64,000 nucleotides of DNA from Streptomyces sp. NBC_00224 (GCF_041435195.1 NZ_CP108106.1:62001-126000); one strand, 5' to 3'. Positions 51,830 through 61,190 are shown, counted from the first letter of the stretch. Made by a program: numbers and translations. Notes: a model not told the origin generated them from the sequence alone.

Positions 51830-52878
51830 TGGCGCGCGGAAGGGGTGTCGGCGAGGAGAGCATGGTGCCCGTCTATCACCCGGCTGGATTCGACGGTCCG
51901 CTGCGCACGGCGCTGGAGGAGATGGAGGCGGCCCGCTGGGCCGGGATACGGGATCTGCTGCACGCCACCGGCAGGGACTGGGATCTGCGGACCTCCCGCA
52001 GCCAAGTGCTGGCCGCGGCCGCGGCGCGCACCGACCGCGATGTCGTGGGGGCCTGGCTGTATGAGGAGCCCGACAGTGTGGACGGTCACGTCATGCACGC
52101 CCGGGTGCTGGTGCAGCGGGCACTGCACGCCCACCGCCGCCGGCAGGCGAATACCGCCGCGCTCGTCGAGGCGGCGCGTGCCAGCTGCCTGCACGCCCAC
52201 GAGCGCGCCCCGGACGATCCAGTACCGCTGATCGCCCTGCTGGCCCTCGGGGTGACCGACGTCCACTTCCGCTACCCCGACTACTGGCAGGAGGCAGGCG
52301 AACTGATGCTCCCGCCGGGTCCCTGGGGCCTGTGGGCGGCGATCTGGCAGCGCCACCCCTACAGCCGGGAGGCCGGGCACCAGATGCTGCGCTGCGTCAC
52401 CCGCCCCGGCACCGGGGCCGCCCCCAACGCATTCGCCCGCTGGGTGACGTCGTGGGCGCGGCCCGGTAAGGATGCGGCACTGCTGATGCTGCCGCTGTAT
52501 GCAGCCGTGGACATCTTCCACCACGACGGCGGCCGCGATCCGCTGCTGCGCCGCCAGTGGAACCGTGACCCGCTGCGCCGCGACGTTCTGCGGGCGTATG
52601 ACAGCGCGGACCTGCGGGTGGATGCGCACGTCTCCGTCTCCGACCTCAACTACCTGGCTCACGCCATGTTTTGCGCCCAGGAGTACGAGAAGGCCGGGCA
52701 GGTCTTCGCCGTCCTGGACTGCCACTTCACCCGCGCCCCCTGGGCCTACCACACCACCGATCCGTCCCAGGACGCCTTGGCCGCCCACGAGTTCTTGCGC
52801 GTGCGCGGCATCTGCCTGTACACCGCCCGGCGCGCCCGCGCACAGGACATCCCTCCGCCCGGCCCTGCCCGGCCCTGA
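51826..52878 (+). CDS. Hypothetical TPR-like helical protein
   Basis: A 350-residue protein starting at GTG 51826 (GTGA overlap). ALEEMEAARWAGIRDLLHAT, VLVQRALHAHRRRQANTAAL and DDPVPLIALLALGVTDVHFR, followed by WPRHPYSREAGHQML-type repeats, give a helical-repeat impression similar to streptomycete DUF4034-like proteins. It has no transmembrane segment and no catalytic motif. It lies just upstream of the transporter gene. Confidence 0.65.
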   Translation: MMARGRGVGEESMVPVYHPAGFDGPLRTALEEMEAARWAGIRDLLHATGRDWDLRTSRSQVLAAAAARTDRDVVGAWLYEEPDSVDGHVMHARVLVQRALHAHRRRQANTAALVEAARASCLHAHERAPDDPVPLIALLALGVTDVHFRYPDYWQEAGELMLPPGPWGLWAAIWQRHPYSREAGHQMLRCVTRPGTGAAPNAFARWVTSWARPGKDAALLMLPLYAAVDIFHHDGGRDPLLRRQWNRDPLRRDVLRAYDSADLRVDAHVSVSDLNYLAHAMFCAQEYEKAGQVFAVLDCHFTRAPWAYHTTDPSQDALAAHEFLRVRGICLYTARRARAQDIPPPGPARP

Positions 52879-52934
52879 CCGCCCTGCCCCTGCACGTCCC
52901 TTGCCCGTTTTCTTCCGATCTCTTGGAGGTTGTG

Positions 52935-54452
52935 TTGCCTGCGATGCCCCCGCCCACTCCCAGACCTCGGCCACCGCTCGATGACGACCGTCTGCGCGAG
53001 CTCGGCTACACCCCTCAGCTGGCCCGGCGCATGGGCCGGTTCGGCAACGCCGCGATCAGCTTCTCGGTGATCAGCATCCTGTCCGGCTGCATGACGATGT
53101 ACGGCTTCGGCATGGGCGCGGGCGGCCCCGTGGTCATGCTGTGGGGCTGGCTGGCCGTCGGCCTCATGGTCTGCTTCGTCGGCGCTGGCCTCGCCGAAGT
53201 GACCAGCGCCTACCCCACCAGCGGCGGCCTGTACTTCATGGCCGACCGGCTCGGCGGCAAGAAATGGGGCTGGTACACCGGCTGGCTCAACCTGCTCGGC
53301 CTGCTGGGAGGCATCGCCGGGATCGACTTCGGCGCCGCCCTGTTCACCGGGGCCTTCTTGAACCTGCAGACAGGCTTCACCCCCACCCCCGGCAAGATCA
53401 TGGCCACCTACTTCGTGATCCTCGCGTTGCACGCGGTGCTGAACCTGTTCGGGGTGCGGCTGATATCCGTCCTCAACGGGATCAGCGTGTGGTGGCACCT
53501 GGCGGGCGTCGCCCTCATCGTCGGCGCACTCACTCTCGCGCCCACCCATCACCGCTCCCCGCACTACGCGTTCACCGAGTTCGTGAACACCACCGGCTGG
53601 TCATCGAACGGCTATGTGGTGCTGCTCGGGCTGCTGCTGGCCCAGTACACCTTCAGCGGCTACGACGCCTCCGCGCACCTGTCGGAGGAAACCGCCAACG
53701 CCGCCGAGGCCGCGCCGCGCGGCATCATGAGCGCCATCACCTGGTCCTGGGCAGCGGGATTCGTCCTTCTGTGCGGCCTCACGTTCGCCCTCCACGACTA
53801 CGCCGCCGTCCAAAACTCCGCGCTGGGCGTACCGCCCGCGCAGATATTCCTCGACGCCCTGGGAGTCGGCTGGGCCAAGGCCCTGCTGCTGGTGGTGATC
53901 GTGGCCCAGCTGTTCTGCGGCAACGCCGAAACCGCCGCCTGCTCCCGGATGATCTTCGCGTTCAGCCGGGACAACGCCCTGCCCGGCTCCGCACGGTGGC
54001 GCCGGGTTCATGCCCGCACCGGCACCCCGCGGGCCGCCGTCTGGCTCTCCGTTGCCGTCGCCGGCCTCCTGGCCCTGCCCTATCTGTACAGCCCCACCGC
54101 CTACGGAGCGGTCGTCGCGATCAACGTCGTCGGCATCACCCCCGCCTACGCCATCCCCATCTATCTGCGGGTGCGCCAGGGCCGCGCCTTCCAGCAGGGT
54201 CCCTGGAATCTTGGCCGCTGGGGCGGGCTGGTCGGGACGGTCGCGGTGGTGTGGGTGGCGTTCGTGACGGTGGTGTTCTGCCTGCCCCAGAGCCGTCCGG
54301 TCACCGTGGACACCTTCAACTATGCACCCCTCGCCCTGCTCGTCGCACTCACCCTGGCCGCTGTGTGGTGGCGGGTAGCGGGCAAGGACTACGAGCTGCC
54401 GCCGGTCGCCGCCAGCGGTGACCTCGCCCAGATCCAGGATGAGGTGGTGTGA
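52935..54452 (+). CDS. APC-family amino-acid permease
   Basis: About 505 residues with twelve predicted membrane segments. TTG 52935 is chosen because GGAGG lies five bases upstream; ATG 52944 is possible. ELGYTPQLARRMGRFGNAAI followed by SFSVISILSGCMT is the typical start of APC permeases of the amino-acid/GABA branch. YPTSGGLYFMADRLGG and FSGYDASAHLSEETANAA are conserved substrate-path segments. It should import an amino acid or amine. The following ligase starts directly after its stop, suggesting that the imported compound is its substrate. Confidence 0.9.
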   Translation: MPAMPPPTPRPRPPLDDDRLRELGYTPQLARRMGRFGNAAISFSVISILSGCMTMYGFGMGAGGPVVMLWGWLAVGLMVCFVGAGLAEVTSAYPTSGGLYFMADRLGGKKWGWYTGWLNLLGLLGGIAGIDFGAALFTGAFLNLQTGFTPTPGKIMATYFVILALHAVLNLFGVRLISVLNGISVWWHLAGVALIVGALTLAPTHHRSPHYAFTEFVNTTGWSSNGYVVLLGLLLAQYTFSGYDASAHLSEETANAAEAAPRGIMSAITWSWAAGFVLLCGLTFALHDYAAVQNSALGVPPAQIFLDALGVGWAKALLLVVIVAQLFCGNAETAACSRMIFAFSRDNALPGSARWRRVHARTGTPRAAVWLSVAVAGLLALPYLYSPTAYGAVVAINVVGITPAYAIPIYLRVRQGRAFQQGPWNLGRWGGLVGTVAVVWVAFVTVVFCLPQSRPVTVDTFNYAPLALLVALTLAAVWWRVAGKDYELPPVAASGDLAQIQDEVV

Positions 54453-55907
54453 GTGCCTCCCCTCTCCCGATCCCGCGAGGGCGCCGAGCACCCCGGCGGC
54501 CCCACCTCCTCCCCCGCCCGTACGAGCATGGCCGCTCCACCCCGACCGCCGGCCCCAACGCCGCCCCTGGAGACGCTGAAGAAGGCGGTCAAGGACGGCA
54601 CCGTCGAGACGGTGCTCTGCGGGATCGTGGACCCGCACGGGCGTCTGGCCGGAAAACACTATGGCGCACGGCACTTCCTCATGGACGTAGTGCCGCACGG
54701 CGCCGACATGTGCGCGTATCTGCAGTCCAGCTCGATCGACATGACCCCGGCCCCTGCCGGATCGGGCCTTGCCTCCATGGAGGGCGGGTTTCCCGACTTC
54801 CGTGTGGTGCCTGACCTGTCGACCCTGCGGTTGGTGCCCTGGCTGCCGAAGGCTGCGCTCGTCCTGGCCGATGCCTTCAGCGACGACGGGGAGCCGTCCG
54901 CCCTGGACCCGCGGGAGATCCTGCGCCACCAGCTCGGCCGTCTGGCCGCCCACGGACTGCGCGCCGACGCCGGTCTGGAGAGCGAATTCGTCCTGTACCA
55001 GGGCACTTACTCCCCCGCCCGGACGGTCGGCGGTCCCGCCCTGCCCCCGCTCACCCCGCAGGGCGGCGACTACGCCCTGCACCAGTCCCCTGCCGTTAGC
55101 CGCTACCTCCACCGCCTGCAGCATGCGCTCGCAGCCGCGGGCATGCCGGTGGAGGCGGTCAAGGGCGAGGCGGCCGCCGGGCAAATCGAGGTCACCTTCC
55201 CCTACGGGGACGCGCTCAAGGCCTGTGACCAGCATGTCGTGTTCAAGCACGCCGTCCAGACCCTGGCCCGCAAAGCCGGGGCGGAGGCGACGTTCATGGC
55301 GGCGCCACAGACCGGCGTCGGCAGCGGCCTGCACCTGCACGTCTCCCTCACGCGCAGCGGCAGCCCCATGTTCGCGCACAGCGAGGGCACTGTGCTCTCG
55401 CAGACCGGCGAGAAGGCGATCGCAGGGCTGCTGGACGTGCTGGCGGAGCTGGCTGTGCTGTATGCGCCGAACACCAACTCCTACAAGCGGTACGTGCCCG
55501 GCTCGTTCGCCCCCACCCGCATGACCTGGGGGCTCGACAACCGCACCTGTGCCGTGCGCGTCGTCGGCCATGGCTCCAGCCTGCGCGCCGAGATCCGCGT
55601 CGCCGGGGCAGACGCCAACCCCTACCTGGCCCTGGCCGCAGTGATCGCCGCCATCGTCCACGGCCTTGAATCCGATCTGGCCGCGCCGCCGCGCTGGGTC
55701 AACAACGCCCACACCGCACGCGACGAGCCGGCGCTGCCCGCCAGTCTCGAAGAAGCGCTCCGTCTCCTGGAGCACAGCGCCTTCGCCGAGAAGGCCTTCG
55801 GGGAAGAGACCGTCGGCGTGCTGATCCACCTCGCCGCAGCCGAGATCACCCACCAGCAGGCCACGGTGACCGATGCCGAACAGGCCCGCTGGTTCACGCA
55901 GGCCTAG
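54453..55907 (+). CDS. Glutamine-synthetase-family ligase (GlnA-like)
   Basis: A 484-residue protein starting at GTG 54453, immediately after the permease stop. AGLESEFVLYQ holds the first metal Glu, EAVKGEAAAGQIEVTF the catalytic pocket, GVGSGLHLHVSL the nucleotide-binding histidines, TNSYKRYVPGSFAPTRMTWG the Arg/ATP region and RAEIRVAGADANPYLAL the glutamate-binding part. Relatives in Streptomyces glutamylate polyamines or ethanolamine. The 40-residue Pro-rich start is not typical. In this operon it probably links glutamate, or another acid, to an amine. Confidence 0.85.
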   Translation: MPPLSRSREGAEHPGGPTSSPARTSMAAPPRPPAPTPPLETLKKAVKDGTVETVLCGIVDPHGRLAGKHYGARHFLMDVVPHGADMCAYLQSSSIDMTPAPAGSGLASMEGGFPDFRVVPDLSTLRLVPWLPKAALVLADAFSDDGEPSALDPREILRHQLGRLAAHGLRADAGLESEFVLYQGTYSPARTVGGPALPPLTPQGGDYALHQSPAVSRYLHRLQHALAAAGMPVEAVKGEAAAGQIEVTFPYGDALKACDQHVVFKHAVQTLARKAGAEATFMAAPQTGVGSGLHLHVSLTRSGSPMFAHSEGTVLSQTGEKAIAGLLDVLAELAVLYAPNTNSYKRYVPGSFAPTRMTWGLDNRTCAVRVVGHGSSLRAEIRVAGADANPYLALAAVIAAIVHGLESDLAAPPRWVNNAHTARDEPALPASLEEALRLLEHSAFAEKAFGEETVGVLIHLAAAEITHQQATVTDAEQARWFTQA

Positions 55908-55974
55908 CCCTCGCGGCCCGGTCGGCCCACCGCCACCGGGCCGCCCGCCCAGGGATCACGAGCAAGGAATCGTC

Positions 55975-56811
55975 ATGGAGTTATGTCTGAACCGGGGGGC
56001 GATCGCCCCTCAGGCCCCGCACCACGAAGTGGTACGCGCAGCCGCTGACCGCGGGTTTCGTCAGGTGGAGATGTCCGCTCCGCACTGGCTCACAGCCCTG
56101 GACAGCGATCCGGGCCTGCACGCACTGATCGTTTCGGATGCGCTCGTCCCCATCCATGGCTCCTGGGGTCTGCGGCTGGGCTGGGACGATGACCGCTTCG
56201 AAGCCGGGCTGCGCCACGCGCGCGTGCGGATGGCGGCGATGGCCTCCCTCGGCAGCCGCAGCGGATCACTGGTCCTGCCCCGCTTCGCCCCTGGACGCAC
56301 ATCGATCAGCCCAGCTCAGCTCCAGGACCGCATCGGCCGCACCGGTGCCCAGGCCGCCCGCAACGGCCTCGACCTCGTCCTGGAATTCATCGGCGTGGGC
56401 AGCGCGACGGACGAAGGAGTGCGCAGCCTGCCGGAGGCGGTCGCCTGCGCCCAGGGCCTGGGCTACAACGTCGGCGTCCTCCTGGACACTTACCACTGGC
56501 ACGCCAGCAACGGCACCCTGAGCCAACTCGCCCAGATCCCGCCGGACATGCCTTTGATCGTGCAGATCAGTGACGCCCTCGGCCTTCCCCGCACCCAGCT
56601 CACCGACGCCATGCGAATGCTGCCCGGCGACGGTGTCATCGACTGGCCGCCCTTGCTGACCGCGTTGCACGAGCGTGGCTATCGCGGCCCGCTGTCCATC
56701 GACGCGCACACGTACCTGCACGGCCGGTCCCCCACCGATGCGGTCCTCGCGGCCCACAGGGCGGGGCAAGCACTGCTCACGCGCCACCCCCTCACCGCCG
56801 GGGCGGCCTGA
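55975..56811 (+). CDS. Sugar-phosphate isomerase/epimerase-like TIM barrel
   Basis: A 278-residue protein starting at ATG 55975 after AAGGA. ALVPIHGSWGLRLGWD, LDLVLEFIGVGSATDEG (metal Glu), VGVLLDTYHWHASNG (Asp/His) and LIVQISDAL, then GDGVIDWPPLLTALHERGYRG, give the xylose-isomerase-like barrel with its metal-binding acids. Such enzymes act on sugars, inositols or small keto acids. Its place between the ligase and small membrane genes suggests a tailoring step. The ORF that begins at its stop (56811) reads mostly as shadow. Confidence 0.8.
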   Translation: MELCLNRGAIAPQAPHHEVVRAAADRGFRQVEMSAPHWLTALDSDPGLHALIVSDALVPIHGSWGLRLGWDDDRFEAGLRHARVRMAAMASLGSRSGSLVLPRFAPGRTSISPAQLQDRIGRTGAQAARNGLDLVLEFIGVGSATDEGVRSLPEAVACAQGLGYNVGVLLDTYHWHASNGTLSQLAQIPPDMPLIVQISDALGLPRTQLTDAMRMLPGDGVIDWPPLLTALHERGYRGPLSIDAHTYLHGRSPTDAVLAAHRAGQALLTRHPLTAGAA

Positions 56812-56934
56812 TGACGACTGCCCTGACGCACCGACCCCCGCCCCTGGACACCGAGGACGCGGACCCGGGGTGGGACCTGCATGCCGCCGCCGAGCACCCG
56901 CCGACCGCTGCCCGCCGCCTGCCCTCCCCCGACC

Positions 56935-57150
56935 ATGATCCTGCTCCATACGTTTGTCTATGGCGTCATCCCCGCGTACGCCCTCGTGCTGGCCTGGTCC
57001 GTAGTGAAAACTTCTCCCCCGCGAGCCAAGCCGCAGCGCGGGGATGCGGCATCGTTCTGGCGCGTCTACTTCACGGGGTACGCGACGTTCCCGCTGCTGT
57101 GCCTGCTGCTCATCGCGACGATCCCGCTCTTCCCCGGCCGTGTGCCGTGA
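56935..57150 (+). CDS. Small membrane protein
   Basis: A 71-residue ORF starting at ATG 56935: MILLHTFVYGVIPAYALVLA opens one membrane segment, and FTGYATFPLLCLLLIATIPL forms a second. It has no ribosome-binding site of note. The overlapping frame from ATG 56811 starts well but decays into shadow, so a frameshift or leader peptide is possible. Family unknown. Confidence 0.4.
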   Translation: MILLHTFVYGVIPAYALVLAWSVVKTSPPRAKPQRGDAASFWRVYFTGYATFPLLCLLLIATIPLFPGRVP

Positions 57151-57202
57151 ACACCGGCCCTCACCTGCAAGTCCGCGAACCCGGGCCGGTTCGGAGGCAG
57201 CC

Positions 57203-57709
57203 GTGACGCCCCTCTACACGCTCCTCGCCCCCGCGGCATTCGCCGTGGCCATACCCGCCCGGCTCCAGGCCGAGCCGCCCCTCTCCGTACTGTTCCCGCC
57301 GCAGGGGGGCGAGACGGTCATCGGTGAGACGTTCCAGGTGGTGATCACCGCGGCAGGCCCGTTCTCCCGCGCCGTGCTCGAACGCGTCGAAGAGCTGCAG
57401 CCGGCGGGGGCCGGGCCGGTGTTGGCCGACCAGCAGGGCGCCTTCTGCCTGTGGCTCATCCCTTCCGGCATCGCATGGGCACACCCTCACGGGTTCTGCA
57501 GGTCGAGGGGACGCAGCGACCTGCCCCCGCTCGACCAGACCGAGCCGCCCGGGACGTACTGGGTCAGAACTCCGCGCGCGCACTGGGTGGGGCCGCTCAC
57601 CCTCGCCACCGCTCTCGACGACATCGCACCACCCCCGCCACCACTGAGCCTGGTGCTGCTGCCCCCGAGCGCGGCCCCGGCACCGCCCACGACGCGGGCG
57701 GCGCGATGA
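57203..57709 (+). CDS. Hypothetical protein
   Basis: A 168-residue protein starting at GTG 57203 with GGAGG five bases upstream. It opens with a hydrophobic stretch (LYTLLAPAAFAVAIP), followed by LFPPQGGETVIGETFQVV, VLERVEELQPAGAGPVLAD, FCLWLIPSGIAWAHP and a Pro-rich tail. It may be membrane-tethered. Not recognised. Confidence 0.55.
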   Translation: MTPLYTLLAPAAFAVAIPARLQAEPPLSVLFPPQGGETVIGETFQVVITAAGPFSRAVLERVEELQPAGAGPVLADQQGAFCLWLIPSGIAWAHPHGFCRSRGRSDLPPLDQTEPPGTYWVRTPRAHWVGPLTLATALDDIAPPPPPLSLVLLPPSAAPAPPTTRAAR

Positions 57710-57766
57710 CCAACACCCGCCTCGCCCGCAGCGCTCACCTGTCCGCCCGCCTCTGAAAGGTTCCCC

Positions 57767-58759
57767 GTGAACGAGAGTGTGTCGTCCCTGTCTGTTTCCG
57801 CCTTCACCGACGAGCCCATCCCTTACATCGTCGCTGTCGTGCACGGTGGCGAGTCCGCCGAGGCGGCCGTGCGCTCCCGCCGGTGCGCTCAGGCGGTGGC
57901 TGAAGCCGTGATCGGTCAGGGTGGCGAAGCCCGCCTCACGCTCGCGGACGGCGTCTCGCTCCCGGCGTTCGTGGACGAGACCGGCGCCGAGCGGGCCATC
58001 GTGACCATGGGGGATGTGCCGTGCGACGCGGGCAGCCTGCAAGGCCTGCTCAACTCGCTGGAGGTGGACTACGTCGGGTCCGGCGTCGCCGGCTGCACCC
58101 TCGCCGCCCGGCCTGTGACCGCCCGCACCCTCCTGCGCGCCGCCCAGGTTCCCGTGCCGCCCCATGGCCCGGTGGCGGCGCACGCCGGGCTGCGCGCCGA
58201 GGCTCTGCGGATCTGGGGCGAAGCGAGCGGTCGAGTCCGTGTCCTGCCCGTCCTGCCCGCACCGGTCCCCCTCGGAGCGGAAGGCGACACCGTTTTGGCC
58301 TGCGCGGGCGCCGCCGACACGCTGGACGCGCTGACCGACCTGCTCACCCACGCCGCCCCCGCAGCCCCGTTGATGTGGGAGAGCGACATCGCCGGACAAA
58401 GCCTGTGGATCGGGATCCTCGACGACGGCCAAGGCGATCCGTACGCGCTGCGGCCTCTGCCCTGCAGTGGCATGCCGCCCGCCGACCGTGCCACCCTCGC
58501 TCGCGCCCGGCGCCTGGCCCTGCGCGCCCACCAAGTCCTGCTTCTTCGTGGTCTGTCCCTGCACCGCTTCACCCGGTCCAAAGCCACCCAGCTGCTATGG
58601 CGCGAGGTACAGACCCAGCCCGACCTGTCCCCCACCGGCCTGCTCCCCCAGATGGCCACCGCCCACCACCAATACGCCTACGCCGAGTTCATCTACAGCC
58701 TCCTGGACAACAGCGCCACCGATCGCACCGCCTGGCGCCGCACCCTCACACCCGCCTGA
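57767..58759 (+). CDS. Degenerate D-Ala-D-Ala-ligase-like protein (copy 1)
   Basis: A 330-residue protein starting at GTG 57767. VAVVHGGESAEA is a Ddl-like start, DAGSLQGLLNSLEVDYVGSG the strongest match (Ddl 'GTLQGMLELLGIPYTGSG'), followed by RTLLRAAQVPVPPHGP. The later ATP-grasp residues are missing or altered: no lysine strand like VVKP, and the terminal E-x-N appears as WREVQTQPDLSPTGLLPQMA. ATP-dependent ligation is doubtful; it may bind a substrate or act as a scaffold. A similar protein follows at 59693. Confidence 0.7.
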   Translation: MNESVSSLSVSAFTDEPIPYIVAVVHGGESAEAAVRSRRCAQAVAEAVIGQGGEARLTLADGVSLPAFVDETGAERAIVTMGDVPCDAGSLQGLLNSLEVDYVGSGVAGCTLAARPVTARTLLRAAQVPVPPHGPVAAHAGLRAEALRIWGEASGRVRVLPVLPAPVPLGAEGDTVLACAGAADTLDALTDLLTHAAPAAPLMWESDIAGQSLWIGILDDGQGDPYALRPLPCSGMPPADRATLARARRLALRAHQVLLLRGLSLHRFTRSKATQLLWREVQTQPDLSPTGLLPQMATAHHQYAYAEFIYSLLDNSATDRTAWRRTLTPA

Positions 58760-58810
58760 CCTGCCAGGAGCCAGCCCCCTATCCCCCTCCACGACCTCAC
58801 GGAGAACGCG

Positions 58811-59545
58811 ATGTACGTCATGCGGCCCGCCAACTACGCGGATGAGAAAGGCATCACGCAGGTGATCGTCGACCGGTGCACCCACCTCGCGGACCGCCGA
58901 CGCATCCGCCACGCCCGTGATGCCGTCCACTCCCTCCTGACCCGCCACCCCACCGCATCGGATCAACTGTGGGTGTTCACCGACGAAACGGCCGCTCCCC
59001 ACCCCGGCAGCCGCAGCCACGACGCCCCTATCGTCGGCTGCCTGACCCTCACCGCCCGCCTGCCCCACACCCCGCTGTGGACGCCGACCGAACACGCCGA
59101 GGCGTGCCTGAGCCTGGAACACCTCTACACCCACCCTGCCCCTGAACATCGGCGTGTCGGCTGGATGATGACCTGCTGTGCCCTCGACCACGTCGCCCGC
59201 ACCTTCCCCCGAGCGCACTGGGTGCGCTGCGCGGTGCCGCACACACGGCTCCTGCACCACCTGCGCGAGCAGTGGGGGTGGGAGCACGTCCGCAGCGGAC
59301 CCGGTCAAGACGGCACCGATGTACATCTGCTCCAGCACCGGCCCGAAGCAAAGCCTGGCCTTCCCACATTGATCGCCACCGGCCACCCCGCACCGAAGAA
59401 GGAAAGCCGTGACTCCCCGGGCAGCATCAGAACTGGGCCGAGGACAGCCCCTGGCATCGAGCGGTCGCCGCCGCCGGGTTCGCTTCTCCTGTGCCCTACC
59501 ACCATCTCAGCCAGGCGGCAGGAGAACTCAAGCTCTCCCCGTTGA
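58811..59545 (+). CDS. GNAT-family acetyltransferase-like protein
   Basis: A 244-residue protein starting at ATG 58811. IVGCLTLTARLPHTPLW is the central strand, LSLEHLYTHPAPEHRRVGWM the acetyl-CoA-binding region and TRLLHHLREQWGWEHVRSGP the C-terminal motif. The last ~45 residues (from about KKESRDSP) are Pro/Arg-rich and unlike GNAT, and within them a GTG at 59409 follows AAGAAGGA, so a small ORF may start there or a frameshift may have altered the end. It is paralogous to 51191. Confidence 0.7.
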   Translation: MYVMRPANYADEKGITQVIVDRCTHLADRRRIRHARDAVHSLLTRHPTASDQLWVFTDETAAPHPGSRSHDAPIVGCLTLTARLPHTPLWTPTEHAEACLSLEHLYTHPAPEHRRVGWMMTCCALDHVARTFPRAHWVRCAVPHTRLLHHLREQWGWEHVRSGPGQDGTDVHLLQHRPEAKPGLPTLIATGHPAPKKESRDSPGSIRTGPRTAPGIERSPPPGSLLLCPTTISARRQENSSSPR

Positions 59546-59692
59546 GGTGCCCGCCACCCGCATCCGTGCCGGATCCGTGGCACGGCAGCAGCCACCGCGC
59601 CACCGTCCAGTCATGGCGAGGGCTTCGCGGAAAGAAGTCCCTCCCAGCCACCCCCACCCCACCCTGTTTCCCACCCGTTCGTGGAGTTCTTG

Positions 59693-60733
59693 ATGCAATC
59701 CGGTCCCTACACAGCGACGGGCTCACTTCCCCTGCCCGCTCAGGAGGTTGAGGAGTGCGTCGCGGTCATCTACGGCGCCGCCTTCCGCCGCGATGCCCGC
59801 CGCCTGCAGCAGCACGCCCAGGAGATCGCTGATGCGGTCGGCAGCCTCGGACGTAAAGCGTGCGTGGTCGACGCAGATGACGGCGTCGTCGCTGGAACGC
59901 TGTGGGAAGCGTCTGCCGAACGGGCCGTAGTCGTCACCACCCCTCACCCCGACGCCGGCTCACTCCAGGGCCTTCTCAACCACATGGGGATCCCGTACGT
60001 GGGCTCCGGTGTCCTGGGCACCGCTCTGGCCGCGCACCAATACAGCGCCCGCCAGCTCCTGCGCCACGCCGGAGTCCGAGTGCCCCACCATGTGCTGATC
60101 AACGCCCGCAACCAGCCGCGTGCCGAGGCCAGCCGCATCTTCAACCAGCTGCCCCTCAGTCCCGTACGGATCCTGCCCGTCACCCCACCCACGCAGCCGC
60201 TGCCCGCCAGAGCCGAGGAGGAAAGCGAGGAGTGGCGGTGTACCGGACTGGCCCACAGCCGGGACGAACTCGCCGACCTCATCGCCCGCCACCGCTCACG
60301 GGCCGCGCTGCTGGCCGAAACCGAGATCCCCGGCAGGGGTCTGTGTGTCGGGATCCTGCCCGAGCGCAGCGGCCGTCCCCGCGCACTCACCCTTCCCGCC
60401 CAGGCCCACCCCCTCGGCGACGAGGCACTCAACCACGCCCGCGACATGGCCCGGCGCGCTCACCGCACCCTGCACCTGCGCGGACCCGCCGTGCACCACC
60501 TCACACTGGAAGGCAGCACCCGCCCGGTGTGGCTCAGCGTGGAGACCCACCCCTGCCTGTCCGGCGACGGACTGCTCGCCGGCATGGCCGCCAGCCGCTG
60601 GGGCCTCAGCCACCCCGAGTTCATCGGCCAACTCCTCCAGTCAGCCACCACCGACGCAACCGCACACACGGACGCTCTGCCCACCCCAGCGGCCGCGAAT
60701 ATTGCGCTGGTGAGCGAGAGGGAGCGACGTTGA
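59693..60733 (+). CDS. Degenerate D-Ala-D-Ala-ligase-like protein (copy 2)
   Basis: A 346-residue protein starting at ATG 59693 after GGAG. DAGSLQGLLNHMGIPYVGSG matches Ddl and the copy at 57767 closely; QYSARQLLRHAGVRVP follows. The ATP-binding lysine (VVKP) reads RILPV; the metal acid region reads SVETHPCLSGDGLLAGMAAS, with His replacing Asn of E-x-N. It is thus probably inactive as a ligase. The stop overlaps the TTG of the next frame (TTGA). Confidence 0.7.
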   Translation: MQSGPYTATGSLPLPAQEVEECVAVIYGAAFRRDARRLQQHAQEIADAVGSLGRKACVVDADDGVVAGTLWEASAERAVVVTTPHPDAGSLQGLLNHMGIPYVGSGVLGTALAAHQYSARQLLRHAGVRVPHHVLINARNQPRAEASRIFNQLPLSPVRILPVTPPTQPLPARAEEESEEWRCTGLAHSRDELADLIARHRSRAALLAETEIPGRGLCVGILPERSGRPRALTLPAQAHPLGDEALNHARDMARRAHRTLHLRGPAVHHLTLEGSTRPVWLSVETHPCLSGDGLLAGMAASRWGLSHPEFIGQLLQSATTDATAHTDALPTPAAANIALVSERERR

Positions 60734-61190
60734 ACGGCCGACGGCGACAGCCGAGCAGTCGTGCACCCCGCGTACACGATGGACGGGCCGGTGGGCATGT
60801 CGCACCACAGATGCTGCCCGGACAACTGGCCGAGTACCAACCGACGCACCACCCCTCGCGGAGGGGGTGGACACTCATCTTGCGCGGTGCCCCACGCCAG
60901 GCGGTATGGCGAGCCACCAGGCGCCCGCTGCCCTGGCTGCCGCCTCGTGCGGTGCTGCCTGTCTGTCACTTTACGGACCGCTCACCGAGAGACGGATCGC
61001 CGTGCTGCTGCGTACCGACGCCTCCGTCCGCAGGAGCCCACTCACCACGCCCCACCTGCGAGCCGTCATCGACCGGCACCAGACCAGCCTGCCGCTTGCG
61101 CTCGGACAGGGCTGCCTGCTGGACAACTCCCGCTGGCTCCACGCCCACACCGCCTTCCCGGGTGACCGTCTGTGTTGGCGAGCCCGGGGA
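60730..61190 (+). pseudogene. Fe(II)/2-oxoglutarate dioxygenase-like remnant
   Basis: A TTG at 60730, with GAGGGAG upstream, starts a frame (HHPSRRGWTLILRGAPRQAV) that loses sense near 60960. A second frame then carries IAVLLRTDASVRRSPLTTPH and CLLDNSRWLHAHTAFPGDRL, the C-terminal 'LLDNRRxLHGRTxF' motif of TauD/clavaminate-synthase-like dioxygenases with the last iron-binding His. The frame runs on past the natural end. It is probably a frameshifted gene, or an assembly error. From here to 61490 there is no other gene. Confidence 0.4.

Noticed and set aside
53601..55853. 750-codon minus-strand frame opposite the permease and GS-like genes
   Set aside because: Shadow frame: the plus strand shows clear permease and glutamine-synthetase motifs and the minus frame matches nothing.
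56811..57206. 131-codon frame starting at the stop of the TIM-barrel gene
   Set aside because: The start is well placed but the sequence beyond the first 40 residues is shadow-like and overlaps a better membrane-protein frame.
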